Positions 23,541 to 36,600 of a stretch of 64,000 nt of DNA are shown in pieces. The notes under the pieces were generated by a model. The model was not told the DNA's origin. It made no database searches and saw nothing but the letters and a program-made list of their open reading frames with translations. Source of the stretch: Panicum virgatum (taxonomy: Eukaryota > Streptophyta > Magnoliopsida > Poales > Poaceae). Where the stretch lies: NCBI RefSeq assembly GCF_016808335.1, contig NC_053149.1, forward strand, positions 18,324,733 to 18,388,732, written 5' to 3'. The translations under genes were made by a program, and so were the position numbers. Within the stretch, counting starts at the first letter, position 1, and each line of letters starts with the position of its first letter.

Positions 23541-26500
23541 TCACGTGGGTTTCAAGCCCAATTTCATAGATGCATTGTCTATCACATTCCGTGAAAGACC
23601 CTTTGTAAACTGATCTGCCAGATTTTTAGCCGTCTCAACATAGTCCAAGGCTATTACTCCGGAGTTTCTCAATGTTCTGACAGATTTCAACCGCCTTTTC
23701 ATATGTCTTGATGACATCATGTTATCCTTTGAATTATTCACCTTGATAATCACCGTTTGATTATCACAGTTCATTAGAATTGCCGGTATCGGTTTTTCAA
23801 CTATCGGCAAGTCTATAAGGAGCTCACGAAGCCACTCAGCGTTAGCAGTGGCAGTATCTAATGCTGTGAGTTCTGCTTCCATAGTTGACCTCGTTAAGAT
23901 GATCTGCTTGCAAGAATTCTGGGAAATAGCTCAACCACCAACTGTAAACACATATCCACTTGTGGCCTTTATCTCATCAAAAATCCAGTTTGAATCACTA
24001 TACCCTTCTAGTATCCTAGGGTTCCCAGTGTAGTGAATTCCATAGTCCATTGTGCCTTCTAGATAGTGCATTACTCTTTCAAGAGCCTTCCAATGATCAT
24101 CTCCCGGGTTTGAAACAAACCGGCTCAGTTTGCTCACAGCAAACGAGATGTCAGGTCTTGTTGCACTAGCTAAATACATCAATGATCCAATGATCTGAGA
24201 ATATCTCCGCTGATCTCGCATTATCCTTTTCTTCTTCCTTAGAATTAAACTGGCATTGTATGGTGTTGAGACAGGTTTATAGTCACTATAACCAAAGCGA
24301 CTTAACACCTGTTGACGCGAAACGATCACACACCAACACCCGAGAGCCCCGTACGCCAAGCTCGGACTGCACTTGATTCAAACCAAGGCGTGCCAGTCAA
24401 TTTGACCAGTAAATTGACAAGGAAACAACAAACCGTCAAATGCGAGAGCGTGTCGACTGGATTTTCGAATAACTCTTACGCGTCGTATCGCAAGGCTCTG
24501 CCGATACAAAAAACAACAACAGGTCGGGTATAAAAAGCGTGTGTTAAAAGCGATCTACAAGAAATCAGCAAGAAGCTGCCGATACCGGTATGCAACTAGA
24601 CGGCTAGATCCAAAACCGACACGTGCCAGGAGACAGTGCACAAACCCACGAATGTATGGATTTGAGCAAAGCTAAGCTTATAACCGATCTAATCAGCTTT
24701 ATAAGATCTAACGTGATAGCAAAGGAGCTAACAGCCGATTAAACAGATTATTAAGCCGGATAAATTGTGAATAGATCTAGATGAGAAAACAGCGATGCGC
24801 CCGAGATCAAAGCTTAGATAAATTTGATAATTTTTTAATAGATCTGAACGAAGCCACAGTGATACGCCCGGAAGCTAAAGCTCAGATTTACTCGGTAAAC
24901 AAAAACTTACCAGCAAACCAAGTCGCTCGAATGTGAGGCGTCCTTGATCAGCTTGAAAGAACTCGCGAAAAAGAAAAAGGTGAAGCCGCCAACGAAAAGT
25001 AAATTGCAGGAAGAGTAAAGTTTTGTTTGGTGGATGTGTATCAATCTTCTACAATGACCGGAGACCCATATTTATACCCCCACACTAACAAAGACCTAGC
25101 CGATTATGGCAAACATGATTCTAACTTAAAAAAACAAATCTACTCTAAATAGAATATTCCTTGTCAAACCGAAGCCAAAATATCTGGTTAACTCTGCCTT
25201 CCTTCGGTCAACAGGATTTCCATCGGCCATGTACGATCGCTCTGCCAAATCCATCGCTCCTGCCCAAGTAGAACCTTTTCTCCTTTGTAACACTCAACCT
25301 TGACACGTGTTAAAATCTGGTGTCAACAACACCTTCTACACATAGTGAGACTGTGTAAGAATCACCCCACCATTGCTCTCTTTTACCAGCTTTATATTAA
25401 GGATAACATCAGCTTCTCCCAAATCCTTCATCTCAAAACTTTGAGATAAAAAGTCTTTGACTTCCTTAATCGCATTAAGGCTAGTGCCAAAGATCAGTAT
25501 GTCATCCACATACAAGCACAAAATCACTCCTTCAGCCCCACCAAAGCAATAGTACACACATTTGTCAATTTCGTTCACAACAAAGCCAGCAAACGTCAAA
25601 GTTCTGTCAAACTTTTCATGCCACTGCTTAGACACTTGCTTGAGACCATATAAAGATTTCAACAACTTACAAACCATTCCTTCTTGACCCTTTGATACAA
25701 ACCCATCTAGCTGATCCATATAGATCTCCTCTTCCAACTCTCCATTGAGGAAAGTTGTCCTAACGTCCATCTGATGAACGAAAAGACCATAAGAGGCTGC
25801 CAAGGAAAGTAACACTCAAATTGTGGTCCATCGGGCAACCGGTGAATAAGTGTCAAAGAAATCCTCTCCTTTTTTTGGTATAACCCTTGACCACAAGTCT
25901 AGCCTTGTACTTTTCAATAGTACTATCTAGACTAAGCTTTTTCTTGAACACCCACTTGCATCTAACAGGTTTACATCCATAAGGATGTTCAACAACCTCC
26001 CAGTTTCCATTAGACATAATAGAATCCATTTCACTCATCAGTGCTTCCTTCCAATAGTCAGCATCAGGAGATGAATATGCTTCTTCAATGGTTCTGGGTG
26101 TATCATCCTTAAGGTATACAATGAAATTATCACCAAAAGACTTTACAGTCCTTTGTCTGTTGCTCTTTCTGGTAGCATCATTGTTATCCTCCTCAGGATT
26201 TTCCATAAGCGTAGGTTCATTGTGTTCTATCAGCTCAGCAGAGCTATCATCCTTGATAAACTCTTGCCTAGTTTCATCTCATATGGGAAAAATGTTTTAA
26301 AAAAATGTAGCATCTCTGGACTCCATTATTGTACCAACATGCATGTCAGGTACTTCAGATTTCACTATTAAAAATCTATAACCAACACTATGAATAGCAT
26401 AACCTAGAAAGACACAATCTATAGTTTTAGGTCTAAATTTACGTTTCTTGATTGTTGGCACACTCATTTTGGGCAAACAACCCCATGTACGTAAGTATGA

Positions 26501-27960
26501 AAGTGTTGGCATTTTCTTCTCTCATTCCTCGAATGGTGTTATCTCTTTATTCTTTGTAGGAATATGGTTTAGGACATGACATGCAGTCAATATAGCCTCA
26601 CCCCACCATTCCTTGGAAAGTCCTGCTGTATTTAACATGGCGTTAACCAAATCAGTTAAAGTAGTGCGGTTCTTTCTTTCGGCAACCCCATTTGACTGAG
26701 GTGAATAGGGAGGCGTCCTCTCATGAATAATAACATGTTCCTCGCAAAATGAAGTGAATAAATTTGAGAAGTATTCGCCATCATGATCTGACCTAACTCT
26801 TTCGATCTTTCTCTCATGTTGGTTTTCTACTTCAGCTTTATAGATTTTAAAGTATTGTAAAGCTTCACCTTTTGACTTTAACAAATAGATGTAACAAAAT
26901 ATAGTGCAGTCATCGGTCAAAGTCATGAAATATCTTTTACCACCTTTTATCAACATGTCATTTATTTCACACAAATCGGTGGAATGAATTAATTCTAAGG
27001 GTGCCAAGCTTCTCACCTCCGCGGCTTTGTGAGGCTTGCGAGTTTGTTTTGATTCAACACATACATGACACTTAGAATTTTTGACAAAGGTAAACTTTGG
27101 AATTAAACTCAAATTAGCTAAGCGCATCATACAACCAAAATTAACGTGATAAAGCCTCGAATGCCAAACATTTGATTCATCAACGTTAATAACATTGTTC
27201 GCAACTTTATTACAAACATCTGACAAAGAGAAACGGAACAACCCTCCGCTTTCATAACCTTTTCCAATAAAAGTTCCAAACTTAGACAAGATACATTTAT
27301 TGGACTAAAAGACTAACTTAAAACCATCTCTACATAGTAGAGAGCCACTGACTAGATTCTTCTTGATGGTGGGGACATGCTGCACGTTCTTCAGTTGCAC
27401 GGTCTTCCCCGAAGTAAACTCCAGATTTACCATATCAACACCAAGAACACGCGCATGCGATCCATTCCCCATCAACAAGGAGGAAGTCCCTCCGACCTAG
27501 TAAGAAGAAAATAATGAAGCATCAGCACAAATATGAATATTAGCACCATTGTCGACCCACCACTCGGGTGAATAAAAATACCGAAAGAACTGTAGGTAAT
27601 GAATTACCGTACCCCGATGTTCCTCCAGGCTCGCTAATTATCATGTTGGCGGACTTCTTGCCTTTGCGCTTCGGACACTTAGCAGAAAAGTGATCCGTAC
27701 TCGAGCACACATAGCAAGCTCCCTTCTTCTTCTTCTTGAAGTGGTTGTCTGCTTAGCCTTTGATTGGTTCAACGGTGGCTTTTTCTTATTGTTGTGGGAG
27801 TTGTTCTTCTGAACAAGATTGGCGCTTGAAGCACCAACAACTCCTTTCCCACGTATGTCTTTTGCTCTCGCCTTCTCCTCACCATCAAGAGTCCCTATGA
27901 GTCCATCGATGGTGAACTCCTGTCTCTTGTGTTTCAGTTAAGTAGAAAAGTCCATCGATA
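23541..27960 (-). pseudogene. Copia gag-pol polyprotein, broken
   Basis: From high to low coordinates: gag zinc knuckle (about 27720-27660, CYVCSSTDHFSAKC); protease with WWVDNGANIHI near 27565; GAG-pre-integrase and integrase (27289-26522: WHSRLYHVNFG, HVCVESKQTRKPH, DDCTIFCYIYLL, ERVRSDHDGEYFS, PYSPQSNGVAERKNRT); KNWEVVE-type linker (26206-25853); RT (25815-25336) with the YVDD active site in LCLYVDDILIFG; RT end and connection (24304-23931, ATRPDISFAVSKLSRFV); RNase H (23882-23541, MEAELTALDTATANAEWL ... DNQTVIIKVNNS). Stops and shifts occur near 27945, 27305, 25870, 25815 and at the solo-LTR insertion. The protease has DNGA where DTGA or DSGA is usual. Not translatable as a polyprotein. 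Confidence 0.9.
24310..25328 (-). mobile_element. Solo LTR inserted in the Copia reverse transcriptase
   Basis: 1019 bp with ends TGTTGACGC ... GTGTCAACA (TG...CA, 8-9 bp inverted termini) and a perfect 5-bp duplication ACACC at 24305-24309 and 25329-25333. Removing it and one ACACC rejoins the RT frame between SHYV and VLSRFGYSDY. A TATA-like GGGTATAAATATGGG on the minus strand (about 25070) gives the orientation. No internal retroviral sequence remains, so LTR-LTR recombination followed insertion. Family not identified. Confidence 0.87.
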
Positions 27961-28723
27961 GTAAGTACCCCAAGGCGGGACCAGTGCCGAAGGCACTAGG
28001 TGCGCCGTTCCCATGACTGGACATTGTGTCGGTCAGGGCTATTCGATGAAGCCCAACTTAGTTGATGCAGTGCTGATGGCCGTCGGGAAGTAGTCGAGAT
28101 GATCTTAATGTTCACTTAGGGAACACAGGTATGGCCACCAGGAAGTCGAGGACGTAGGCGTTCGTTCGGCCACCGGGAAGTAGACGAAGTAGTCGATCAG
28201 GGAGCGAGCAGTCGCGTCAAGATGCTCCCCAAAAATCTACTACTGCCCCGCTATCCCGAGCAGGATCTCAGCGTTGCAGAGGTTTCGAAGGCCTACTCTC
28301 GACAGAATTGTGCTCGCAGCGCTAGCGATGGGAATTGCAGAAAGCAGTAGAGGGAGAAGGTAGAGGTCTCCTAAATGGAAGTACCTGAAGCAAGTGCTTG
28401 AGTAAATGAGAATGTGGGGAGGAGGGGCTGGCTTATATAGGTGTGGAGGTGCCTCAGATTCAACGAACCTGGATGCTCTAATGGGCTTTGATGAGCGGCA
28501 GTTACTGGTGCAATGAATCACATGAATCTCCATTAACAGCCAAGGTTAATTCCGTGTCATCATTGCTTATATAGGTGTGGAGGTGCCTCAAATTCAACGA
28601 ACCTGGACGCTCTAATGGGCTTTGATGGGCGGCAGTTACTGGTGCAATGAATCACATGAATCTCCATTAACAGCCAAGGTTAATTCTGTGTCATCATTCA
28701 CCTATAACTATCAACATTTTATT
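27957..28723 (-). repeat. Truncated Copia 5' LTR with internal tandem duplication
   Basis: Homologous to 22066-22715 of the 3' LTR but lacking both termini. It contains a 134-bp tandem duplication (28431-28564 and 28565-28698), each unit carrying the CTATATAAGC box. At 27957 the LTR sequence switches directly to gag sequence; at about 28723 it switches to unrelated DNA. Confidence 0.82.
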
Positions 28724-28873
28724 GTAGTGTTTTGCCTATATTGGGCTAATTGGTTGGCAGTAGCTTCCATTACATGATATAGACAAAATGTGATTCCCTG
28801 TCATACTGCAACCTTTTCGTTTGAAGTAATATTCTGCAACCTTTTGGAGGTTGTTCCTTGGATCTCATTATCG

Positions 28874-29022
28874 CTCTGTTCGGCTAGATCTGGCTGGTAG
28901 CTAGTGCTGATTTGTTTTAAAAGAAAAGTGCTGGTGGCTGGCTGGTGGCTGGTGGTTGATGTTGATTTGGTGTGAGAGAAAAACACAACTGACTGGCTGA
29001 CTGATAAGCTAGCTGAGCAGAG
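28874..29022. mobile_element. hAT-like MITE, CTCTGTTCGCT family, copy 2
   Basis: CTCTGTTCGGCTAG ... GAGCAGAG termini with internal GGCTGGTGGCTGG and GTGTGAGAGAAAAAC, the reverse orientation of the copy at 20261-20400. It sits 150 bp outside the truncated LTR. Confidence 0.65.
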
Positions 29023-32000
29023 CGATTGTTTATCATATTTGCTAGGTTGGTGTCAGAATTCTCTCACGCATCCTTTTTGTTATGTCTGCTTACCTCTGTC
29101 ACCACCTCCCCTCCTCTTCTCCATCTAGGCCTGCATCTATTCACCCCTCCTGCTGCCGGTATAGGGCGCCTGAAGGGCACCAAATGTTCAAGTTATATTG
29201 AAAACCCCTCTTTCCACCGCAGCCATACAATTTTGGTGCCTCTCCCAACAAAGCGACACATAAATAGATCATTTTCCAATAATTTCCTATCCTCCCTTCC
29301 CTCCCCCACCCTCCAATCCGCAACGCCTCCCCTCCCGTCTCCTAATCGGCGCTGAGCGCCGATGGGCGCGCAGCCAGGGCGATGCACGGGCAACCGCGTC
29401 CAGACATGCGGCAGACGCACAGCGGCCAATCAGGTGCACGCTACGAATGTCCAGCCGCGGCGGCAGGCAGGCTAGCGCAGCTAGGTGCAGGTGGCCGATG
29501 GCCAGGTGCGGCGCCGGATGCGAGTGGCCAGGCTGCGAATAGGTGCAGGTGGCCGGCGGCCAAGGATTGTCATGCCGTCGGGTCGGCCCGCAGGCCATTA
29601 GGCCGTGCATTGGGAGGGCACGGACCAATGCAATATTTTTGGCCTGTTGCTTGGGTTGGGTCGAGCATAGGCCAGCTGAAAAGAACATCGGGTTTCTTTT
29701 GACCCGACCTGAACCTGGCCCAACCCGACTCGACTATGATTAAGTCTACATCCAATGGCCCGGTAACTAGAATGCCAAGAATAGAGAAAATACCCAGATA
29801 TGAGATAGACGAGGGGATAAATTACGCTGATTTTAGATTAGTTACGAAGCCAACGTTGCACTCCATATACTACCATCAGAGTTCTTCCTAAAAATCACCA
29901 TCAAATTTTCTGATTAAACTGCGTAAGTATGGCAATAATCAACAGAGTCATACTTGCATATTGATTAGAATGGAAAAAATCTCTTGTACGTGAGAAGTAC
30001 AATATCGATAAATTGAAGTCGTGTTTGGATGGTTTGGAAATGTTATCGCACCTCTTAGCCAAACTTTGGCAAAAGGAATATTAGATCCCAATGTCCATAT
30101 CTCATTTGTTTAGGTCCTTTAAAGAAATCCCATTTATTTATATTTTATCAGTTTTAATTTTGGATATTTTTTGTTTCCTAATCTACATTATTTTCTAGAA
30201 TATGGAATATAAAACTTATCCAGGCATCCACATTCATGAAATATTTAGAACCGCTACTTATTAATAATTGCAGTATTTCATAGTCGTACCAAGCAACATA
30301 ATGATGCTAGAGAAAGATATAGTTGAATAATAGTGGAAAAAACTATGTCAACATTGTCACTGAGGCTAATACTAAACTATAAAATCTAGGCTAATCTGAA
30401 GTGTGGACTAATAAAGATTGTTGACAATTAAAGTTTGCAATACTCTATGTTTGCTGGTATGGAGAATTGACTAGGTTAGTTTTGGTAACTTTGTAAAATC
30501 ACTCATTGCACTTCACTATTGCGTGTTCATCGAGATTATCAAATACATATATAAAGTATCTAATTTGGAGTCCAAATGAGATAGATATGGCTAGACCGGA
30601 ACATTTTAGATATGGCCTAAGCCAACACCTTTGGCCCGACCACATTTGCTATAGCGTCGGGCTTGGTCAGAGGAAACCACGCCTAAAAAAGCATTTGAGC
30701 CCATGAAGTTACCCATTAGACGGGATTGGGCATGAATTTTAGACGCAAAGTTAGCCAGGCTTTTTTCTCGGCTAGAAAAAATCTCAGGTCCAAATGTGGC
30801 TATGGAAATGTGTACACCTATGAAAATCGGTTATAACAATTTTGAAATATACAATTAATTGGGACCATTATATTGGGGAAAAGGAGAGCGAGAGGAAATC
30901 AATGCATAAGATGGAATGATTACTGATTTCTTGGGCATATCAAAAAAATTTAAAACTGAATTCATGACAAATTTTGTATCATTCTTGACAATGTACTAGC
31001 TATTATGTACAATGAATCTTTTTATCTGAATACATGTGGATGTTTTGATCCAATGTGATAGATGTGTTAAAAAAAGTGATTGTTTCTCTAGTTTCTCTGA
31101 TTTGCTATAGAAAAGAAGCAAATGACATGCTCATGTGGAGATCAGGTGAAGAGAAATGTGGTTTCTCTGATTTGTTGTACAAAAGAATCACAAGTTCATG
31201 TGAGGAAGAAAAATTATGAAATTATGAAAATGACAGGTTTCTCTAAATTTCTTGAATGTGGGTATGGAAGCTAACAAACAATTAAAAAGTTGGTTGCACA
31301 TAAGGAGCATAATACAGGTGGGAGCATCCTGTTGGTCTGCTGCGTTGACTGCTTGTGTGGTGGTCAGTGTTGCCATTTTTTAGGAATAGAGACACATAAG
31401 CATTGGTTCCTGACCAACGTTACCTGAAATGTAGAAACGGATTCAATTGACAGCTTCTTCTATTGATCTCTGGTGTGTCAATATATACGTGTATAGCTCA
31501 GGAGACCGGGCTAACTAATCTAGCCTAAATTACAGGCGATAGGAGTCGCGGCGTCGGGGTCAAGCGGAGAGCGAGTGAAGAGGACAGGTTGTTCGCGCAC
31601 GATGTTGCTTGCAGGAATCCAGGCGCGAGTCCATTGCTAGCAAGAAAGAACCCTAAATCATGGACTTTATGCACACCTGTGCGGCTTCCATTCCCAACAC
31701 CTACCAGCCCTATGAACTAAGCAATAATATTGTACTCCCTGCAATAAATAAAAAATTGCATAGTCTCTCCTTCTATCTTTCTTCAAGACTCCCTTCACCA
31801 TAATTTTATAAATAACACACATTTTGTGTAGCTCAAAAATTGAACCTCCTTTCATAATGGCAGTCCACTATATATAATGAGGGGTTGATTCCTCGTAATG
31901 TGACTCCTTCAGAAAATTCAAAATATTCTGTAGTGTAGGTATTTTCATATTTTATTACTGACATTATTTTCCCATACCCCAACTCTATCTACCCTTTCCT

Positions 32001-33008
32001 CCATCTCCTAGCCACAATTATGGATGCCCCAACTACGGTGGCTTGAAAACTTGAAACATGTTCTTACAACGCCAGTAACTTGAAACCTATTTTTTCAACG
32101 CCAGTCAATTGTATAGGGAGGGGCTGATTCCTCAAAACATGACCCTATCAAAATTAAATAATGAATCATGTAGATCTCTTAGAATTTTTATTCTGAAGGA
32201 ACCGGAAATTAAGGGAAGGGTCGAATAAACCAATTAGCATAGTGTGCCAGCCTTCATCCCATTTAACATCATTTTAAACTTTTATATTCTCTAGTGCTTG
32301 ATTTTTTTTGTTGTTTGTAAAGTATATCAAAAAGTACATAAGTCTCTTTTGTTGCATTACTTTAACATGTTAAAGTTGCATACTACCGTACAGGCCTGCT
32401 ACCATAATGTACATGATCAACAATGTCTTGGATGAACATAAATGGAAGAGAAGAATGGTGAGAGGATGCGAGAGACATCCCGATGGTGAATCGTAGATAT
32501 TCCCTAGACAAAGGAAGTAAAAGAGATGGATAAAAAATACATATAAAAAAATAAAAGTGGTCCTAGCCAACAACACATCCGTGTTGGATATGATTCCTGG
32601 TTTTGTAAATCAAGATAAAAAAAATTTTGAAAGACCGTAACAGTTGAAGGTGGTAAAATAGTCTTTTTTTTTTCTTTCATTAATGACAACCTAATTTGAA
32701 TGCTTAGATGCCTTATACATCAAAACCAAAGTGATCCAATTTTGTTAGCCTAATACGAGTTAAGAGTTGTATGTTGGAACAAGATTTGTAAGAGTTTCGA
32801 TTCCTATTAGCGTAAGACCTCCTATGAAGGGCTACTTGCAATAAATGCCCACCGAATTGAACCTACTTATGTCCCCTGTGGTACTTGGCCTTGCTCTTTT
32901 CTTTTAGACATTTGAAAAGTATACATATATATAAAAAGGTAGCCACTGAATCGAACCTAAAGCCCCCTAGTACTTTGTCTTGTTCTTTTCTTTTAGACAT
33001 TTGAGAAG
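29023..33008. other. Gene-free spacer
   Basis: 4 kb without a recognisable gene. 29260-29345 carries a TTTCCAATAATTTCCTATCC stretch akin to 1855-1885. 29350-29600 is GC-rich with GCGGCCGATGG-like words. 29600-33000 is AT-rich, with a direct repeat at about 31858-31900 and 32112-32150 (GAGGGG(T/C)TGATTCCTC) and another at 32886-32936 and 32975-33010 (TTTCTTTTAGACATTTGA). All ORFs are short and unconserved. Confidence 0.4.
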
Positions 33009-33032
33009 TATATATATATATATATATATATA
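33009..33032. repeat. (TA)n microsatellite
   Basis: Uninterrupted TA dinucleotides, 12 units, directly 5' of a GC-rich island. Confidence 0.95.
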
Positions 33033-33059
33033 GTAGGTCTATTGGGTACCTTTGATATG

Positions 33060-33660
33060 GAATAAGGTATTTCATAACGGAGCCATCCACCCAACGTCCG
33101 ACCGGACCACCCCACGCACCCGGTTTTGCCCGCCCGGCCTCGCCCCGGTCTACGTCGCGAGCCGCTCACCCCCACCCACCTACCCACTCCCACGACGGGT
33201 TTAGCACCCCAAAACCGCCCACGCCCGCACCACCCTGCCGTCGCCGCTCCCTCACCCCGACGAATCGCTGCGCTACACCACCCTCCCGCGGCACGCGACG
33301 CCGCGCTCATCCTCCCGGTGCGCTCGACGCCGCACCCTCCTCCCGACGGGACTCCCTCCTCCCGGGACCGCACCCTCCTCGCTCCTCCTACTGGCGCCCC
33401 TCCTTCCTCCCGACGGGGCTTCGTCCTCCTGCGCAGCTCGACGCTGCTCGTGCTCCTCGCGGCCTCCTCCAGCGTCGGTGGCAAATCCAGGTACAAACTC
33501 TTCCAGCCCTCCCTCCTCCAACTCCTCCATGCAACACCCCTTCCCATTCTTCCAAATACCCTGTTCATCTAGATCTGCTAATCCTGATCTAGGATTTTGG
33601 CGGGGGAGGAGGAGGGCCCTGATGGAAGCAAACTTTATGCATTTGCAGGCTATGGATAGA
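33060..33660 (+). other. GC-rich island resembling a 5' exon/UTR, unassigned
   Basis: C-rich 33100-33490, then a possible donor (AATCCAG|GTACAAAC, 33490) and a possible acceptor (TTTGCAG|GC, 33650). ORFs in all frames are Pro/Arg/Ala low-complexity. This could be the start of a non-coding or decayed spliced transcript running right, but no coding continuation was found. It may also be captured gene sequence. Confidence 0.25.
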
Positions 33661-36600
33661 TGATTTAGTAAATTTACAGTTACTCAGAATTCAAAAAGTT
33701 AGATATTGCAGTAATTTTTTGAAGAAATAAACCATATCGATAGATTGAATCATTTGAAAAAAATCAGTCTGAATACTAAGGATGTCACTGAAGTAAATTA
33801 AGAAAGCAATTGAACTATCCTCATGATAAGGAGGTACGTGTGGAGACATGCTGATTAGGTACTAAGCACTTGATCGCACATGTACTATGTGCTTTGTCTA
33901 ATAAGGTGATGCAGAGGGACACTCCTTTAATTTTGTCAATCTTATATTTTAGCAGCACAAGGCTTCAAGTTTTTTATACTAGTTTTAAAGACTGACACCA
34001 TTCTCCACTTCACAAATTGTCCAAGTTCTAGAGTTCATTGGGATGAAAGAAAACATGTTTTCAATGTGCTTTTGCTACTGAACTACTGATAATCTGATGT
34101 AATGGCACTTTTACTGTATTACAATTTATTCGTGTGCCTTATGAATTTTGTTCGATTTTTACTCCGAACATTTTGGACTATTTGCTCTGCACTAGAAATT
34201 CTATGAATTACTCGTCAATTGTATCCTACTAGAAAATATTTTGATCATGACTTAATGCTTCTAATCACCACATATGTATTTCTGCTTTATGGCAACAGAA
34301 CATAACTACAGATTAATACCTCTACTAAATTTGGACTCTTCATGCCTCATCAACGCACTGACCTTATGGCTTTAATTCTTGTTTGCATTACCGATGGAGA
34401 ATATATCAGACTTGATAAATAAAGGTGCTTGCAATCTTTCAACTGAAGCCAAAATCTTTCAAATTAGTAATTGAGGAGTAGGCTTGATTTTTATTTTATA
34501 TATAAGCTTAAGTGTAGCTACATCTCTATGCAAATGGAAGTTCACTGCATGAAGGAGCTGACTTGATCATATGTAGTTCTTAACATGACACAGCTCGGTT
34601 GTTCATATATAGCTCTTCAGTCAGTTTACATCATTCCTGGATTTGATTCAGTTTACCCTAGAGAGGGTAAGCATCAATAGTTTGTTTGTCTTAATGCGTC
34701 CTTGTCTGTTGACAGTTCAACTATTTTATGATGATTTGGCAGTGCAGCATCTTCATGTGTGTCCAGCTGAAAGGGATCAGGTGTTTGAAGGGTAGTAGCT
34801 AGACCTCTTTCCTAATAACGCGTACTAATTTTTATTTGAATACCACTGTTCTGTGAATGCTGATGCTGCCCTGTCCTCTGTCTGCCACATAACCTTAGGT
34901 GAATATCCGGATGCCATGTCGAAGCTTACAGAGACACGGACCTCAAGTTTCTTTTTCTACATCTAACTGCTGACAGATATGTACAGACATTAGTAGAGAT
35001 GGGAGTTCTTCTATTTAGGACATGATAGGAGTATGCTTTGCTTCTTTGCAGCATACTATGTGGTGTATTAGTGATATACATTATGGACTTCTTGTTTCAC
35101 GAATTGTGCGGCCTGCCATCGGCGTCTGAGCTCGCCAGTAGCTGTTGTCAACCTATACTAAGATTTCAAATTAAAAAAATCATGGTGTTGATGCATTAAT
35201 GATAGATCCTGCATCCAAACTGCATCACTAACCTGTTCAAGCAATCTCTTGACCCATTAATGACTACCGCCAGGGACAGCCTCGTGAGATACAGGGACAG
35301 CCTCTCCAGTGGATGCTCTGCGAGCGGTGAGCCTATTTCCCATTCTAATATTCCTCTTGTGTGCAGATCAAAGATTCTTGTAGGGATGGATTGGCTGGGA
35401 TTATCATTCACTGAAGCAAATCTCTCAATTATTGGTTGGGATTTATTTTCCAATATCTGCTGTTTTACTCCCTTATGTGGCGGCATGGTTTCACTGCTGG
35501 GCCGATTGGATCGACCCTGGTGCCGATGCAAATTACAAATTAACAAGATGTGGCAACGAGCATACATGCAACAACGTGCCATGAGGCCCCCCAATCTTTG
35601 CTGGCTTCAACCTGAACAGGCCCTGCAGAGCACCTTCGATCCAGGTGCTGAACGCCAGGAGCCTAGGACCACATCTTCTTGTGAAACATCAGGTGCTGGT
35701 TCGTTTTCATTTCCAACTGTGATCCTCCTGATAATTTTATTTTCGCTCGTGCATTAGATGGGTACGGCAAACTGCAGCCTTGAAAAAAATAACTGTAAAC
35801 CTTACGTCGATCTAAACAACTATATCTCTAGTTCAGAAATTTTCCATAAGTATGTATTAAACATATATGTTACAAGCGGTTTATTTTATCCTACAAGACT
35901 ACAAACTTCAAATGCTATGGTTTTTGAAGGCGGAGCTGTACCAAGCAAACAGACCGAACAGCCTGATAACAAACTTGTAGTGATGACCTTAAGGACCGTA
36001 AAGATCTTTTATTATCCAGTATATCGGTCTATTCTAGTGTTTGGAAATATTAGTATAGAAATATCCTAATGTTTACATTAATTGTATATCTATATCTCTA
36101 TACTATAAAGATCTAAACAATTGAAAATTTTTATTATTTAGATTGGGTCCATCGTATCCCTCACGACGACTCGGCCTGTCAGGTTTGAGGGAGGTGGGAA
36201 GAAATTGAATGTTAGAGGACGTTTCTGTTAAAAACTAATTTCCCTTTTCACTCGCGGCGATCCTGCCCGCCTGCGTACCCACCCGCCGCGCGCCACCGCC
36301 TCCTACCCTCCTCCCGCTTGCCGCGCCACCGCCTCCTCGCTCGCCGCCCGCGCGCACGCCGCCGCCTCCTCTGCTCCCGCTTGCCGCGCCACCGCCTCCT
36401 CGCGCTCTACCGCGGACCGCTCCACTCCCGTCTCCCGCTGCTGCCATTCGTCCTCTGCGCCGGCCTCCCCATCAAGATCCGCCTCGTGCAGAGCCGCCCG
36501 CCCGCCGGCAAGCAGCAGCAGCCGCCGCCGCCGCCACGTTCGATGCCGCAAGAAAACCACCGAGCTTGCGCTGGAGCGGCGGGCTTTGTTTCCTCGTCCC

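Larger units (their letters stand above)
21910..28723 (-). mobile_element. Ty1/Copia LTR retrotransposon, 5'-truncated, minus orientation
   Basis: Order on the minus strand is gag zinc knuckle, protease, integrase, reverse transcriptase, RNase H, which defines Copia. A complete 3' LTR lies at 21910-22976, preceded internally by a purine tract (CTTGGTGGGGAT). The 5' side retains only a rearranged LTR fragment (27957-28723) joined directly to the end of gag, so the primer-binding site and most of gag are lost. A foreign solo LTR (24310-25328) interrupts RT. The copy is defective and old, judging from stops, shifts and LTR divergence. Confidence 0.9.

Noticed and set aside
33126..33572. 148- and 191-residue ORFs on both strands
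   Set aside because: Pro/Arg-rich in all frames of a C-rich island; long ORFs are expected by chance there.
35260..35757. 165-residue plus-strand ORF
   Set aside because: No motif, coding-like bias or splice context; a similarly long ORF lies antisense.
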